Origin: Deltaproteobacteria bacterium
Lineage (GTDB): Bacteria > Myxococcota_A > Polyangia > DRWM01 > JAAZOP01
Length of the DNA: 60,600 bases
Assembly: GCA_016218815.1 (NCBI GenBank)
Contig: JACRCX010000160.1
Coordinates: 1-60,600, forward strand
Reading direction: 5' to 3'
Shown one piece after another: positions 12,401-17,435 of this stretch (its first letter is position 1; every line of letters starts with the position of its first letter). A model generated the notes under the pieces. That model ran no database searches. It was not told the DNA's origin and saw only the letters and a list, made by a program, of their open reading frames with translations. The translations under genes were made by a program, and so were the position numbers.

Positions 12401-12642
12401 ACGATCCGGACGAGGACTGCCGGTGCGGGGGATACAACGGGGCCTGTGGTGCAGGCCGGAATGAAATTCTCATTTCCAACATCGAATCGTGCCGGAACTG
12501 CCAGCGACTCACCGCCATCCACGAGTTGATTCACGCAGCGGGCGAACCAGATGAATTCGCCACCGCCTACGCCGCGGACTCGTGGATTGGGCTCTTGGGG
12601 ATTCCAAGCGGCTGCCGCGTCTTCCCGGGTCGGCTGCCGTAG
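418..12642 (+). CDS. Giant RHS/YD-repeat lipoprotein with metzincin-like tip
   Basis: A 4074-residue polymorphic-toxin-type surface protein. The N-terminus is a lipoprotein signal: basic start, hydrophobic core and lipobox LGGC with Cys34. Residues 35-440 are short repeats (YLR.A, DVHG) that look like a beta-helix. A fibronectin III domain spans about 445-540, then 17 Ig-like repeats of about 86 residues (548-2020), a carboxypeptidase-regulatory-like domain, a ZU5-like block (2135-2258) and an acidic linker. NHL repeats with TVAGNG motifs follow (2528-2858), then YD repeats and an RHS core ending near 3935. The last 138 residues are cysteine-rich and carry HELIHAAGEPD (4035-4045), which fits the metzincin pattern HExxHxxGxxD. 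In known RHS proteins the shell encloses such a tip domain and releases it. The start is supported by the lipoprotein signal and an upstream GGAGGG. That the tip is a secreted peptidase toxin is inference. Confidence 0.9.
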   Translation: MQRTEERCRVGGRGSRARGWLGTVAIVAALLGGCGNGGAGDDAGAVGTTSLAVETEACGNGTLDLYRAPPPACPNPSVVTEVFDRVALNAWLANPTTTLDLKDSIAFSNEPLEISTACDVIVRSGVVLTGLTDVFIAARRVDSYADVTATGRVDVRAAESVYLRTASSVTGPAVAIALEAPYVDDYADSSVTGLYCVEATGEVYVRQASKNGSAGGAVNVTGSMVDVHGDFTSPGTVRMVSTGDLYLREAARLTSAGDVTLSAGGDLDVHGDLLGAGHVTFGAGGDLFYRQAARIENATSVGMTSGGFLDFHGTLYAAGPVALQADSFFYRDAALIETSGDVAVTVTGTTLTDFYGTMRSNGNIALSADSLYLRQAALTKSDRDVTLDVAGRLDMRGKIQQNEDVRVLTGTYKLYGTHSFAGNVSCIIAGSKTSDSVAAIGCSESPDASAPTWPAGSSLTASGIGPTSLTLSWTAATDTVGVVAYRIFQDGALIGDTSAGTRTLAVAGLASGTTYSFKVEAGDAAGRWSRTGPSTSATTSGGDSDGPVLTIETPTEGEVVTLSPVLVGGTVTDASGVAGVTINGEPAGVRDGIFKGSVSPTPGTNVVVVVATDVLGNSTTATVTFTYAPDETAPVVTITEPADGATVVEPWVLVRGTASDDTGVTTVLVNGMYVGVAGDEFSAWVNLVPGPNTIYVIAYDAAGNSGSASVSVTYEADVEGPALAITSPTDGATVYTSWVTVTGTVSDPSGVSSVLVNGAWASVIGDQFDVVVGLAPGANDLITVASDVWSNVSTASVHVVYYLDSSAPTVVIEQPADGAMLSESPVLVAGTVSDDLGVVAAFVNGVEVPLVGGRFEMLLDLPVGGNWITVTAADAAGNWGWSQVYVFYMPETEGPMIIVTLPAEGAVLHESPVVVTGTVTDSSGVAGVWVNGVPVPLVGNTFETTVEPVVGGNWVTVSAVDVYGNGSYVPVWYVYTTDVTPPTIVVEQPVDGTTVYTSTVTVAGTVSDESAVASVAVNGVPVGLSGSRFALDVALTPGSNAILVAASDVWGNSASASVTVEYVVDATPPSIVIEQPTSGETVYATPVLVSGQVSDTSGVSAVYVNGVLVTLAGGEFSASVEVPSGPSWITVQAVDGAGNWGSSSALVTYALEADPPVLTILSPTDGETVYWSFVTVSGTVTDASGVASVYANGGWTPVTGDHFDGFVELVPGLNTIVVTATDVWGNHSTASVTVTFQADTTPPTIVIEQPTDGAVVTEPSVLVTGQVWDDSVIEVVRVNGVEVPLVGGRFETTVSLVPGYNGIYAEVTDPVGNYASTSVTVRYVTDTDSPLLTVTSPTEGEVVFSPVLYVVGTASDASGVPQVLVNGGIVTWTGPDQFEGLVFLVPGSNIITVTATDSWGNVSLRTVHVVLVEDTPPPSIVIEQPIAEATVGESAVLVAGTVTDDHAVETVYVRGLPASVVADRFEATVDLTPGMNWIEVVAVDEAGNVAFSGVAVYYDAAGPSVIVAHPSHGATERYSPVAVSGTVTDHTGIAGVLVSGISASVAAGAFSASIALAPGANTIEVVATDIFGHATTVAVGVTYVPDASPPGVVITQPLSGQTLYATPITVRGTASDDSAVTEVRVNGNLASLAGGVFQGPAALVEGSNHIEVTAVDVSGNVGLAAVDVTYVADSTGPSVVVTSPADGSTVWRRTANVVGTATDASGVADVRVNGARLMVFDGSFATTVTLADGANEITVAATDYAGNTTVVPVHVTCIVDTAAPTIVIEQPARNEFIRLAPVLVAGTVWDADGIASVTVNGLPVIPEAGRFETTVSPSVGWNVATVQAADPAGNSSVAQVMYFYQPDTTSPAIYVDVPTDGQTVRFSPVTVSGRVEDDDAVAEVRVNDVPVPVTAGRFSSTVELVVGDNAITVAAVDPTGNRAERTVHVVYAPDFAGPVIVIQYPLESDVVFETPVDVIGTVTDASTIVGVFVDGLEAELVGGEFYGSADLVPGENTVVVSAVDDLDNRSEVSVTVVLEEWAPPEGPADGWIHGEVYDDPTGAPLVRARISSDEIGRAVVSDSHGKFVYPVPPVDEPAPGPLESDGTRPVRLRITADGYLEAVRVVNVPQHPMWFETTVEPAYLMRRDPAATPIGPEGGIAWNSLGTVALEVPPGALDHTVEVRLTEHQSGRSLPMPLPGTSQFTYAVKFEPDGTEFAAPARVWVANDLGFAPGTSIPVGWFDGEDWGHVGTSVVSDDGQWVVWDGVNHFCTADLNTSSFDEPEPDASSGGTDDGGGGDGGDGAPSPGGCTHPPCDRRDGGDDDEDEDECEEEEGSTISRDGGRVRESIRVGPSGRENDGGLSPWPLRLTYSSGTVVPHALIDHAVAGPCVYGPTRTANPYVLGIQGRRINIEYEANLLTACRFDDVHDARLRHLFDGRATNGDILPTGLYGFHTRIASRYTGVNYGTTPCFGCAAVADLGVPTREPVESAWEDDDHVWIRNDVRSAFGAGWALAGLKHLARGGDARSWAVYGGGGRLDLFDGVRAGEVLTVAGNGRRVQMQDGAPATQATLYSPTAIALDGDGALFVLHQRYGSDHPIITRVDPMTERAWVMLDGTWVPPLLGRAMDLGWSAETGLLVLTDRGVQDIHCVPDAGSASGISCSFDSTSIALLDHGDRMSVTPSGHIYVARQSRNDVWKINFTTGEAGLVAGTGVAGFLGDGGPAVSAMLNLIADVAADDAGNIYIADSGNLRIRHVDPDGVIETVAGNGLNLWSEDGLSARVSPIWPPTAVAIGPGGRLRFAVPYSVREVGPAGELVTLVGGYRQVTYGGEGLPGRRAGVGTVRKMLHSPLGDLWYADTGNPTSYAGGSVVNANRVRRLLREDAPHALLPLPRTVSQLVDVGDGTMYLENRDGTRYLFDRSGRHVQTVARDGSAVSYEYDPAGRVSAVIDAVGRAATFVYDSAGKLDRITDFSEATTEFTVDAAGDLVAVQPPGYATPARTFAYDSQHLLSSQTNGRKVSAYTYGEWGMAASVTHGDAPPRTIVPADSRFLNNGDEGRTGVQFIGVDNVAGFPFAAMVTDERGVTREYAYGAPGVITGWRRWTGDPYATIYDLVEEMDPNGLKTRYYRGVFQGPFERLYDATGRLLWSRSGYIGTTEFTWEYDPECGTPVVRNRWDVWGSVTATETWTWDESCRLTSRTDETGVTTTYEYDVLTGLLAEEVDPLGWRVRYQYDEYGRRVYEERRDGTVTTVEYDSSDRVVRETRTASGGLFQETQRTYDDEGRLRFVYGPALGYTEYRYDESSPGCGGGCCSCRSPGPTTVIDPDGNVTQYVYDAEGRTIQVTDPTGAVTSRDYDDAGLLASTSDDAGRRTFYEYDWNQRLSSATDAASGTTAYTYSSFRSDNAVENVTDAEGRVSYYRWGTDGDTYGSVTHTNLPDSGWDEYHYTYGRLRQQSRAAAVHSRYDRDASGRVTRISFGASSGRRQFRVEYEREAALGRISTVREAQAPAGTDSWVETGRTEFLYDDEGRVLSEARTQDGIEYATGHAYDGFGNVVEMTYPSGLVVRYDRDPTSPSRLAAVVAIDGGVGTVLAEDLTYSDAGLLLGYTMGNGLRYEMERGAGGLVERITTGLPGDPTPDILDLTYAYDGVGNITDILDAVDVDRTAHYDYDNLDRLVGADGWWGRLDWTYDHTGNRLSESRLDPGATDAAVSNYAYHGGTSRLLTVTGAATGATEHALEYDASGNATRYDDVLLEYDSADRVIAFRDRATGELVEENTYDHAFRRTKRVEYLDQDGDTVLETSTCTAFAYDRKERLSAEYNCLTGAPLAEYVYLNRFHCLAVRREGAWNLHINDHLSTPRKLTGATGYLEWDGSMEPWGTTREWVATVSQSARFPGQIEDVRGLPFYNHYRYYLPDLGRFASADLLLMGCSLSGPAILPYAYANDRPVLLTDDSGLKVVGWEGCPDGWDSRFERVARRARCMDIYDQPDNALDVYNLFEDDEPVITVRCTNEVLRDDDPDEDCRCGGYNGACGAGRNEILISNIESCRNCQRLTAIHELIHAAGEPDEFATAYAADSWIGLLGIPSGCRVFPGRLP
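12225..12642 (+). other. C-terminal tip domain with HExxHxxGxxD motif
   Basis: This sub-feature marks the part of the RHS protein after the core (residues 3936-4074). It has about eleven cysteines, including CRCGGYNGACGAG and CRNC, suggesting disulfides or a second metal site. The motif HELIHAAGEPD gives two His ligands, the catalytic Glu and an Asp as possible third ligand, as in snapalysin-type metzincins. A downstream Met for a Met-turn is not obvious, so the family assignment is tentative. In RHS proteins this segment is normally the variable toxin. Confidence 0.6.
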
Positions 12643-12662
12643 GAAGTGTGCAGGTGCACGTA

Positions 12663-13823
12663 ATGACGCGCAGCTTCGGATTGGCGACCGCGTATCTTGC
12701 CGCTCGGGCGTGCGGACTGGGGTGCGCCGCTCCGGGGCCACATTCTGCCCCTGCCGTGGGGTTGGCCGCTGGGCACGTTGCCGCAGAAGCGGACGCGGAC
12801 GCGGACGATAGCCCAGGTCGCCAGGGGCGCGTGGACATTCGTTGCGGTGGGGAGGAACCTGACGCTCCGCTCGATGTCGGCGTCAAGCGGGCCGAGGAGT
12901 TGTGCTGTAGCGGTGATGCACCTGTGCTCAGCATTGGTGATGCTGGATCGTGCCGACCGTTCGTCGGGGACTTGGCGCTGGGATGCGTGGCGGGAGCGCG
13001 GCTGTCGATGCATGTGCCGTGCCAGTGCATGGATGTTTGCGCGGATGCGGAATGTTCGACGTCGTGGATTCCGGCCTTCCTTGTCGAGATCGAGAACTGT
13101 TCGGAGGAACCGTTCTGGGTCAGCGCGACACCGAACAGGCAGCTATTCATACGAACGACACGCGCCGAATCCGGCGAGGTTTTCATGGGAGGGCGGCGCT
13201 TCGATTCACCCGGGCCCGGTGCTCCAAGTCCCCTGCTCCTGGAACGGTGGTGCGTGCTTCTGCCGGGTGAACGGAGCGCTATTCGGGTTCCCCTTTGGAT
13301 GGCCTCCCGCGGCGGTGACGACTCCTACGGTCCTCCCCCGACTGGGTGGTATGTGGTGACGGCCGGGCTGTATCCCCCGTCCGGCTACTTGTGGAGGGGC
13401 GTGTCGGACGTTGTCAAGATCTGCGATGACTGGGAGATGAGCGAAGGATGGCGGCAGATGCTTGGCGAGGATGTCGTGGATGCGGATGACGGAGCGTGTC
13501 GGACGGGAGCCGGGAGTCTCGTTGGTCGCGACGCTATCGGCACGCTGACTGGTGTTGATTCTTGGTGGCCGGATTGTAATGGCGGGTTGAGCGGTAGCGT
13601 TTGCGAGGCGGGGCCTGCTGCGGAGCCGCAGTTGCTTTTCGTTGATGCGGGGCCTGTGAGAGTCCCAGGGGCTCTTGGTCGACGGTTCGAGGTGCCGGAC
13701 GCAGGTGGCTGTGGGGATCCGGGTGGAGTCGGGTTTTGTCCTGTCCTGCCGCCGTTGGTTTTCACGGAGGGCGTTTGTGACGACTCCGTTGATAGGTATC
13801 CGTCCGACGAGCCACGTCGCTGA
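12663..13823 (+). CDS. Cysteine-rich exported protein next to the RHS tip (possible immunity or partner)
   Basis: A 386-residue protein of unknown family, starting 20 bp after the RHS stop codon. The chosen ATG gives MTRSFGLATAYLAARACGLGC, a short hydrophobic start ending in a cysteine that could be lipidated, although the lipobox (GLGC) is not canonical. An earlier in-frame ATG at 12582 would overlap the RHS gene and lacks a signal. The mature part has many cysteines in its first third, including CQCMDVCADAEC, and ends in a low-complexity tail. Genes directly after polymorphic-toxin tips usually encode the cognate immunity protein. If the tip is exported, an exported immunity protein would make sense, but nothing in the sequence proves this. 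Confidence 0.55.
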   Translation: MTRSFGLATAYLAARACGLGCAAPGPHSAPAVGLAAGHVAAEADADADDSPGRQGRVDIRCGGEEPDAPLDVGVKRAEELCCSGDAPVLSIGDAGSCRPFVGDLALGCVAGARLSMHVPCQCMDVCADAECSTSWIPAFLVEIENCSEEPFWVSATPNRQLFIRTTRAESGEVFMGGRRFDSPGPGAPSPLLLERWCVLLPGERSAIRVPLWMASRGGDDSYGPPPTGWYVVTAGLYPPSGYLWRGVSDVVKICDDWEMSEGWRQMLGEDVVDADDGACRTGAGSLVGRDAIGTLTGVDSWWPDCNGGLSGSVCEAGPAAEPQLLFVDAGPVRVPGALGRRFEVPDAGGCGDPGGVGFCPVLPPLVFTEGVCDDSVDRYPSDEPRR

Positions 13824-14630
13824 CGCGGCCGCCGCGCCGTGCTACGGCATGGTGCGTTGGGGATCGGATGGCCCGAAGGTCGCCTATCGGAATGCGTTTG
13901 TGGCGAGAGCGCGCTGGACGTCCTCGCTCGCGGCCGTCTTCGACCAGTACGCCGGCGCCAATTCCAGGACGCCGTGCACCGGCCAGGCGGGCAGGAGGCA
14001 GAGCAGGTCGGGCAGGTGCGTGCGCAGGACGTCGTGGCGAATCCCGCCGCTCGGCTCGGTGGGACCGAGGATCAAGTTCGCTTGGGCCGGAACGTAGACG
14101 ATGAAGGTGCCCGGGAGGCGGGCCCTCCCTCGTTGCCCCCGGTCCGATGGGTGGGGCGCCTATCCCGGGCAAAAAGAAGAAGACGATCGGTCCCCCCGCC
14201 TCGCTCCCGGGCCGAAGCCCAGGGCGAGGCGGAGGTCGGAGGTTCAGGTGCTGCGTCTCGGCATGGAGCCGGACGCCGTCGGAGGGTGTCCGACCTGGAC
14301 GGCGTGCTACTCCGGCATGTCCCCGTCGGCGCGGACCGACCACGGGCCATCCTGGGCTTTTTGCCCACGGGTGCCGGTGATGGTGGCGAGGGCGGCGGCG
14401 CCGAAGTGGCTGGCCGCCGGGGGGCCCCATGCCTGGCGGAGCCAACACCGGCGCCGGGGGCCGGACCCTCTCAAGAGCCTGGAGGAGTCGCCGCTCCGGC
14501 GCGGGCCACGGCGGCCTTCTGCGGCGCCGGGCGAGCGGCAGGTCGGAAGGGGTCTCGGGAGCATGGCTCGGCGCCCTGGAGGCGGGCGTCCAGGGCGGGA
14601 ATGGCGGACCCTTCGACGGACCACTTTTCG

Positions 14631-14657
14631 TTGCGCAGTGTTGCGCAGCCTTGCGCA
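14631..14657. repeat. Three TTGCGCA heptamers at 10-bp spacing
   Basis: TTGCGCA starts at 14631, 14641 and 14651, exactly one helical turn apart, and a weaker relative (TTACGTT) follows at 14661. The array lies about 60 bp before the tRNA-Gly fragment. Phased short repeats beside an attachment core commonly bind integrase arms, excisionase or a regulator. The assignment here is by position only. Confidence 0.6.
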
Positions 14658-14718
14658 ATGTTACGTTGGAGATGGGTCCTTCCGCGTATTTGGCAATGAT
14701 GTCGAAGGGTCCCGGCAG

Positions 14719-14761
14719 CTTGCCAAGGTGGACGTCGCGGGTTCAAATCCCGTCTCCCGCT
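14719..14761 (+). tRNA. tRNA-Gly(GCC) 3' half only (attachment-site remnant)
   Basis: The 43 bases begin at the 5' side of the anticodon loop (CTTGCCAAGG, anticodon GCC), run through GGTGGACGTC and the T arm (GCGGGTTCAAATCCCGT) and end in the acceptor strand CTCCCGCT. This matches the 3' half of bacterial tRNA-Gly. The 5' half is missing: the bases before it neither pair with GGTGG nor provide the GCGGGAG acceptor strand. Loss of identity exactly at the anticodon loop is the usual signature of a tyrosine-integrase attachment core. It is therefore not a functional tRNA. Confidence 0.8.
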
Positions 14762-14816
14762 GTCCGAAAGCAGAAACGAGTCGAGACGTTCGGCGCCGCC
14801 GCCGGAACGGGTAGGT

Positions 14817-14842
14817 GCGCGGAGCAGGTGGTCCGGACCACC
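14817..14842. repeat. 26-bp repeat, copy 1, containing a 16-bp perfect palindrome
   Basis: These 26 bases are identical to 18632-18657. The last 16 form the perfect palindrome GGTGGTCCGGACCACC (14827-14842). Copy 1 lies 55 bp after the tRNA-Gly fragment. It could be a protein-binding site or the end of a small inserted element. Confidence 0.8.
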
Positions 14843-15139
14843 CCTCAGGTAGCACTTCTTCGTCGGACGGGCGCCGTTTCCCGCCACCCATGCATCCGCG
14901 CGCCGCGAGAGCGTGAAGCGCGGGGATCGCCATGAGCGCTTCGCCCGCTGCTCGCCAAGGCAGGCGCTTCCCATCGCTGCGATCGGGTCGTGACCAAGCC
15001 CAGCGGACAGACCGCGGCCTTCAGCCGCATGGTTCGTTCGGTTCGCGTGCGCCTCCGCCCCGGCATGACCTGCGCATCAAGACGCGCCCGGCCCCGGCGA
15101 GTCAGGAACGCGGGCCCGGCCGCCGCCGGCCACGGCTCG

Positions 15140-15381
15140 TCAGCGCTGGACGAGCCCGTGTCGCAGCTCGGACGTGTTGCGCGGCCAGCCCCGTGCGCGG
15201 AACGCGTCCCAGGGCCAGATATCCACGCCGAGGCCGGCGGCGCCGCAGAAGGCGCAGCCCTGCCGGTTGCCCAGGAAGTCGATGCGCAGCGACCGGGCCT
15301 GGAAGAAGCGGTTGCAGTGCAGGCACCAGTACCAGTCGTTCGGGCTCGTGGGTTCGACGCTCTCGTACACCTTGACGGCCA
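15140..15381 (-). CDS. Small zinc-ribbon-like protein
   Basis: An 80-residue protein with two CxxC pairs, CLHC near residue 20 and CAFC near 44, separated by 21 residues, the spacing of a zinc ribbon. The segment between them (FFQARSLRIDFLGNRQG) is rich in aromatic and basic residues. The start MAVKVYESVEP is chosen because GAGGAGG lies 7 bases before it; an upstream ATG gives a non-conserved-looking extension. It is the last of three leftward genes (DUF2786, pRiA4b/SEC-C, this one), with a 213-bp gap before it. Function unknown; zinc binding is inferred from the cysteine pattern. Confidence 0.75.
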
Positions 15382-15594
15382 TGCGAGTCCTCCTCTCGGT
15401 GTGCCATCGCGTCCCAAGCACGATCCGTTGCGCCGGGGGAAGTGGGGAGATGGCCGTCCCGAGTTGTCGCGGGGTGTCGCGACGGGACAGGGACGAATCG
15501 GTTCCGCCACGGCGCGCGCATCAGGAAGCGCGAGCCGCCCCGGCCTCGGGGTCACACACCCGCCGGTCTCGCATCCGCCGGTAGGCTCGGCCCG

Positions 15595-16824
15595 TCAACG
15601 GCCGAGGCCGCAGCACTTCTTGTACTTGCGGCCTGACCCGCAGGGGCAAGGGTCGTTGCGTCCCACCTTGGGGGCGATCCGGCGCGCGGGCAACGGCTTG
15701 CGGAGGAGGCGCGCCATGCGCTTGGCGGCCAATTCGTCGAGCATGCTGGTCGCCTCGGCACCGCGCTTGGTGCGCCTGAGGATCGGGGCGAGCGCCCGGC
15801 TGGTTTCTTCGCGCGCGTCCCGGCTGAGCCAGCGGAGCCCGAGCAGCGCGCGGAGCTGTCCCTCCGCGGCCGCATCGTCGCCGCCATCCGCCAGCAGCAT
15901 GGCGGACCGGATGTGGTGACGGATCGACTCCGGTCGGCCCACCGGCTGGTACGACGCCATGGCGGCGAGCGCCTCGTCCCGACGACCGAGCCGCAGCAGT
16001 GTCGTCGCCCAAAGGAACTGGTACCTCGTGTCCGGCGCGGTCCGGGCGAAGCAGGCGGCCAGCGGCTGTACTTCCTCCGCACAACCGGCGGTCACGCCTC
16101 GAGCGAGAACGGTCGCCGTCCAGCGGAAGACGTCCCCGGAAACCGCCTCGCACAGCGCACCGAGATGATCCGCCGTTGTGCAGTGGTTGAGCACGGCGGC
16201 CACCGTGGCCAGATCGTCGCGATCGAAGCCGATCTCGTCTGCATCCTCATCGTCCGATTCATACCTGCGGTCCATGGCCGCGCGGACCTTCTCGATCAGC
16301 TCGGCGGGCAGGGTCGGGCCCGGGTCGGGGGAGCCCTCGGCCGCAGGGAGAGCCGGCGCGGCATCCTCGGGCTCCGCGCCGTCGGCGCCCACCTCGTCGG
16401 CATCGTCATCTTCGGAATCGTCGTCGTCGGACCGATACTGCGGTGGAGGCTCGCCCGCGCGGTGGGTCACGCGAGGGTAGTCCACGCCGGCCTGCCGCTC
16501 CGCGATCCGAACGACGCGCACCGGATGCCGCAGCTCGTCGCCGAAGTCGAAGACGTACGCGATGGACATGCCCTCTTCGAGGTCCAGCTCGCCGAGGCGC
16601 GCCTTTGCCGCCGTGCCGCCGTCCAGCGGGGTGCCCCCGAACTCGGTGTCGGGATCGTGGTACTCGCCGCTGAGGTAGAACGACCAGACGTGGTCGTTGT
16701 CGAGATCGAACTCCCGCTGGATGCAGCGGTGGACATCCCACAGCGAGTGGCTGGCGAGGAACTCGACGCGCCGCACGCACCGCTGATCCCGCTCGCAGAC
16801 GATCTCCAACTCAAGCGCGTTCAT
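15595..16824 (-). CDS. pRiA4b ORF-3-like protein with C-terminal SEC-C motif
   Basis: A 409-residue protein. The N-terminal 110 residues resemble the plasmid pRiA4b ORF-3-like domain: a beta-rich start, SLWDVHRCIQREFDLDNDH, WSFYLSGEYHD and YVFDFGDELRH. An acidic linker follows (DDDDSEDDDADE), then a helical, TPR-like middle. The C-terminus is a textbook SEC-C zinc motif, GRNDPCPCGSGRKYKKCCG. SEC-C occurs at the end of SecA and in many uncharacterised proteins, where it binds zinc and possibly ribosomes or nucleic acid. The ATG overlaps the stop codon of the upstream DUF2786 gene (ATGA), so the two are probably co-translated. The cellular role is unknown. Confidence 0.85.
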   Translation of the reverse strand: MNALELEIVCERDQRCVRRVEFLASHSLWDVHRCIQREFDLDNDHVWSFYLSGEYHDPDTEFGGTPLDGGTAAKARLGELDLEEGMSIAYVFDFGDELRHPVRVVRIAERQAGVDYPRVTHRAGEPPPQYRSDDDDSEDDDADEVGADGAEPEDAAPALPAAEGSPDPGPTLPAELIEKVRAAMDRRYESDDEDADEIGFDRDDLATVAAVLNHCTTADHLGALCEAVSGDVFRWTATVLARGVTAGCAEEVQPLAACFARTAPDTRYQFLWATTLLRLGRRDEALAAMASYQPVGRPESIRHHIRSAMLLADGGDDAAAEGQLRALLGLRWLSRDAREETSRALAPILRRTKRGAEATSMLDELAAKRMARLLRKPLPARRIAPKVGRNDPCPCGSGRKYKKCCGLGR

Positions 16825-17276
16825 CTACGCATCCCCTGGCGCCCGTCGAGCTGCTTCGGCTCCTCGACTTCCTCGGCGTCGGAATCGTCCCCGTGGATCG
16901 CCTCGCGGATCACGCGGTCGGTGACTTCGGCGAGGTACGTCTGCAGCTCCCGCGACAACTCCTCGTACTCCGGCCACAGCGTCTGGTCCATGAAGGAACG
17001 CGGAGCCTTCACCATCAGGGTCGTCCGCCGCTGCCGGTAGTAGCGGTAGGGCTTGAGCCCGTAGCGGCGGCAGAGCGCGGTGAACAGGCGCTGCGACCAG
17101 CGGTCGCCCAGCGAACAGCGGAACTCGATGTCGGGCTCCTTGCCGCGCCACTCGCGGAGTCGCGCGGTGATGCGAGCGATCGCGGCCTGCGCGGCCTGGC
17201 GCTCGCCGGCGGTGGTCGCACCGGCGAAGAGCGCCTCGACCTTGCGGAGTTTCTCCAGGAGGGCGGCTTCGTCCAT
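16821..17276 (-). CDS. DUF2786-like protein
   Basis: A 151-residue protein beginning MDEAALLEKLRKVEALFAG with a helix pair (GERQAAQAAIARITARLRE), the pattern of DUF2786. A middle part follows with two aromatic clusters (RYGLKPYRYYRQRRTT) and an acidic tail. DUF2786 is found in phage and chromosomal proteins of unknown function. The stop codon overlaps the next gene's ATG by four bases. The start is shared with a duplicated gene fragment near 44.6 kb, and the upstream DNA (GGACGATACGG) is also conserved between the copies, which supports this start. Divergent from the YhcG nuclease gene. Confidence 0.75.
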   Translation of the reverse strand: MDEAALLEKLRKVEALFAGATTAGERQAAQAAIARITARLREWRGKEPDIEFRCSLGDRWSQRLFTALCRRYGLKPYRYYRQRRTTLMVKAPRSFMDQTLWPEYEELSRELQTYLAEVTDRVIREAIHGDDSDAEEVEEPKQLDGRQGMRR

Positions 17277-17435
17277 CGGGACGGATCCGTATCGTCCGCC
17301 GGGCGCGCTGTCCAGCCGAGCGGGGGCAAGGCGGAAGGCGATCTCTGTCCACGGTCGTCGATCGCGGTCCGGGTCCCGATGCGGATGCCCTCGTGCTTGA
17401 CGACCATCGCGCCCGCGGGCAGGCTCCCGTCCGCG
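17277..17435. promoter_or_regulatory. Divergent intergenic region (DUF2786 / YhcG nuclease)
   Basis: The 159 bp separate two diverging genes and must hold both promoters. The part next to the DUF2786 gene is conserved in the fragment at 44.6 kb, including GGACGATACGG read leftward, in which GATACG could serve as a -10 element. No operator could be recognised. Confidence 0.4.

Larger units (their letters stand above)
13824..15139. other. Long region without an intact gene; left edge of the island
   Basis: About 1.3 kb with no intact gene. On the minus strand near 13870-14115 there is a protein-like stretch (YVPAQANLILGPTEPSGG, then a Leu/Pro-rich segment ending in ATNAFR and a stop) that may be the end of a decayed gene. 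It has no clear start and I could not assign it. The region also holds three phased TTGCGCA repeats (14631-14657), the 3' half of a tRNA-Gly gene (14719-14761) and the first copy of a 26-bp repeat (14817-14842). This mix is typical of an integration site rather than of a gene. Confidence 0.6.

Noticed and set aside
13884..14115. Possible gene end on the minus strand (ILGPTEPSGG...ATNAFR)
   Set aside because: Protein-like but without start, ribosome site or a recognisable family; kept only as a note in the intergenic entry.
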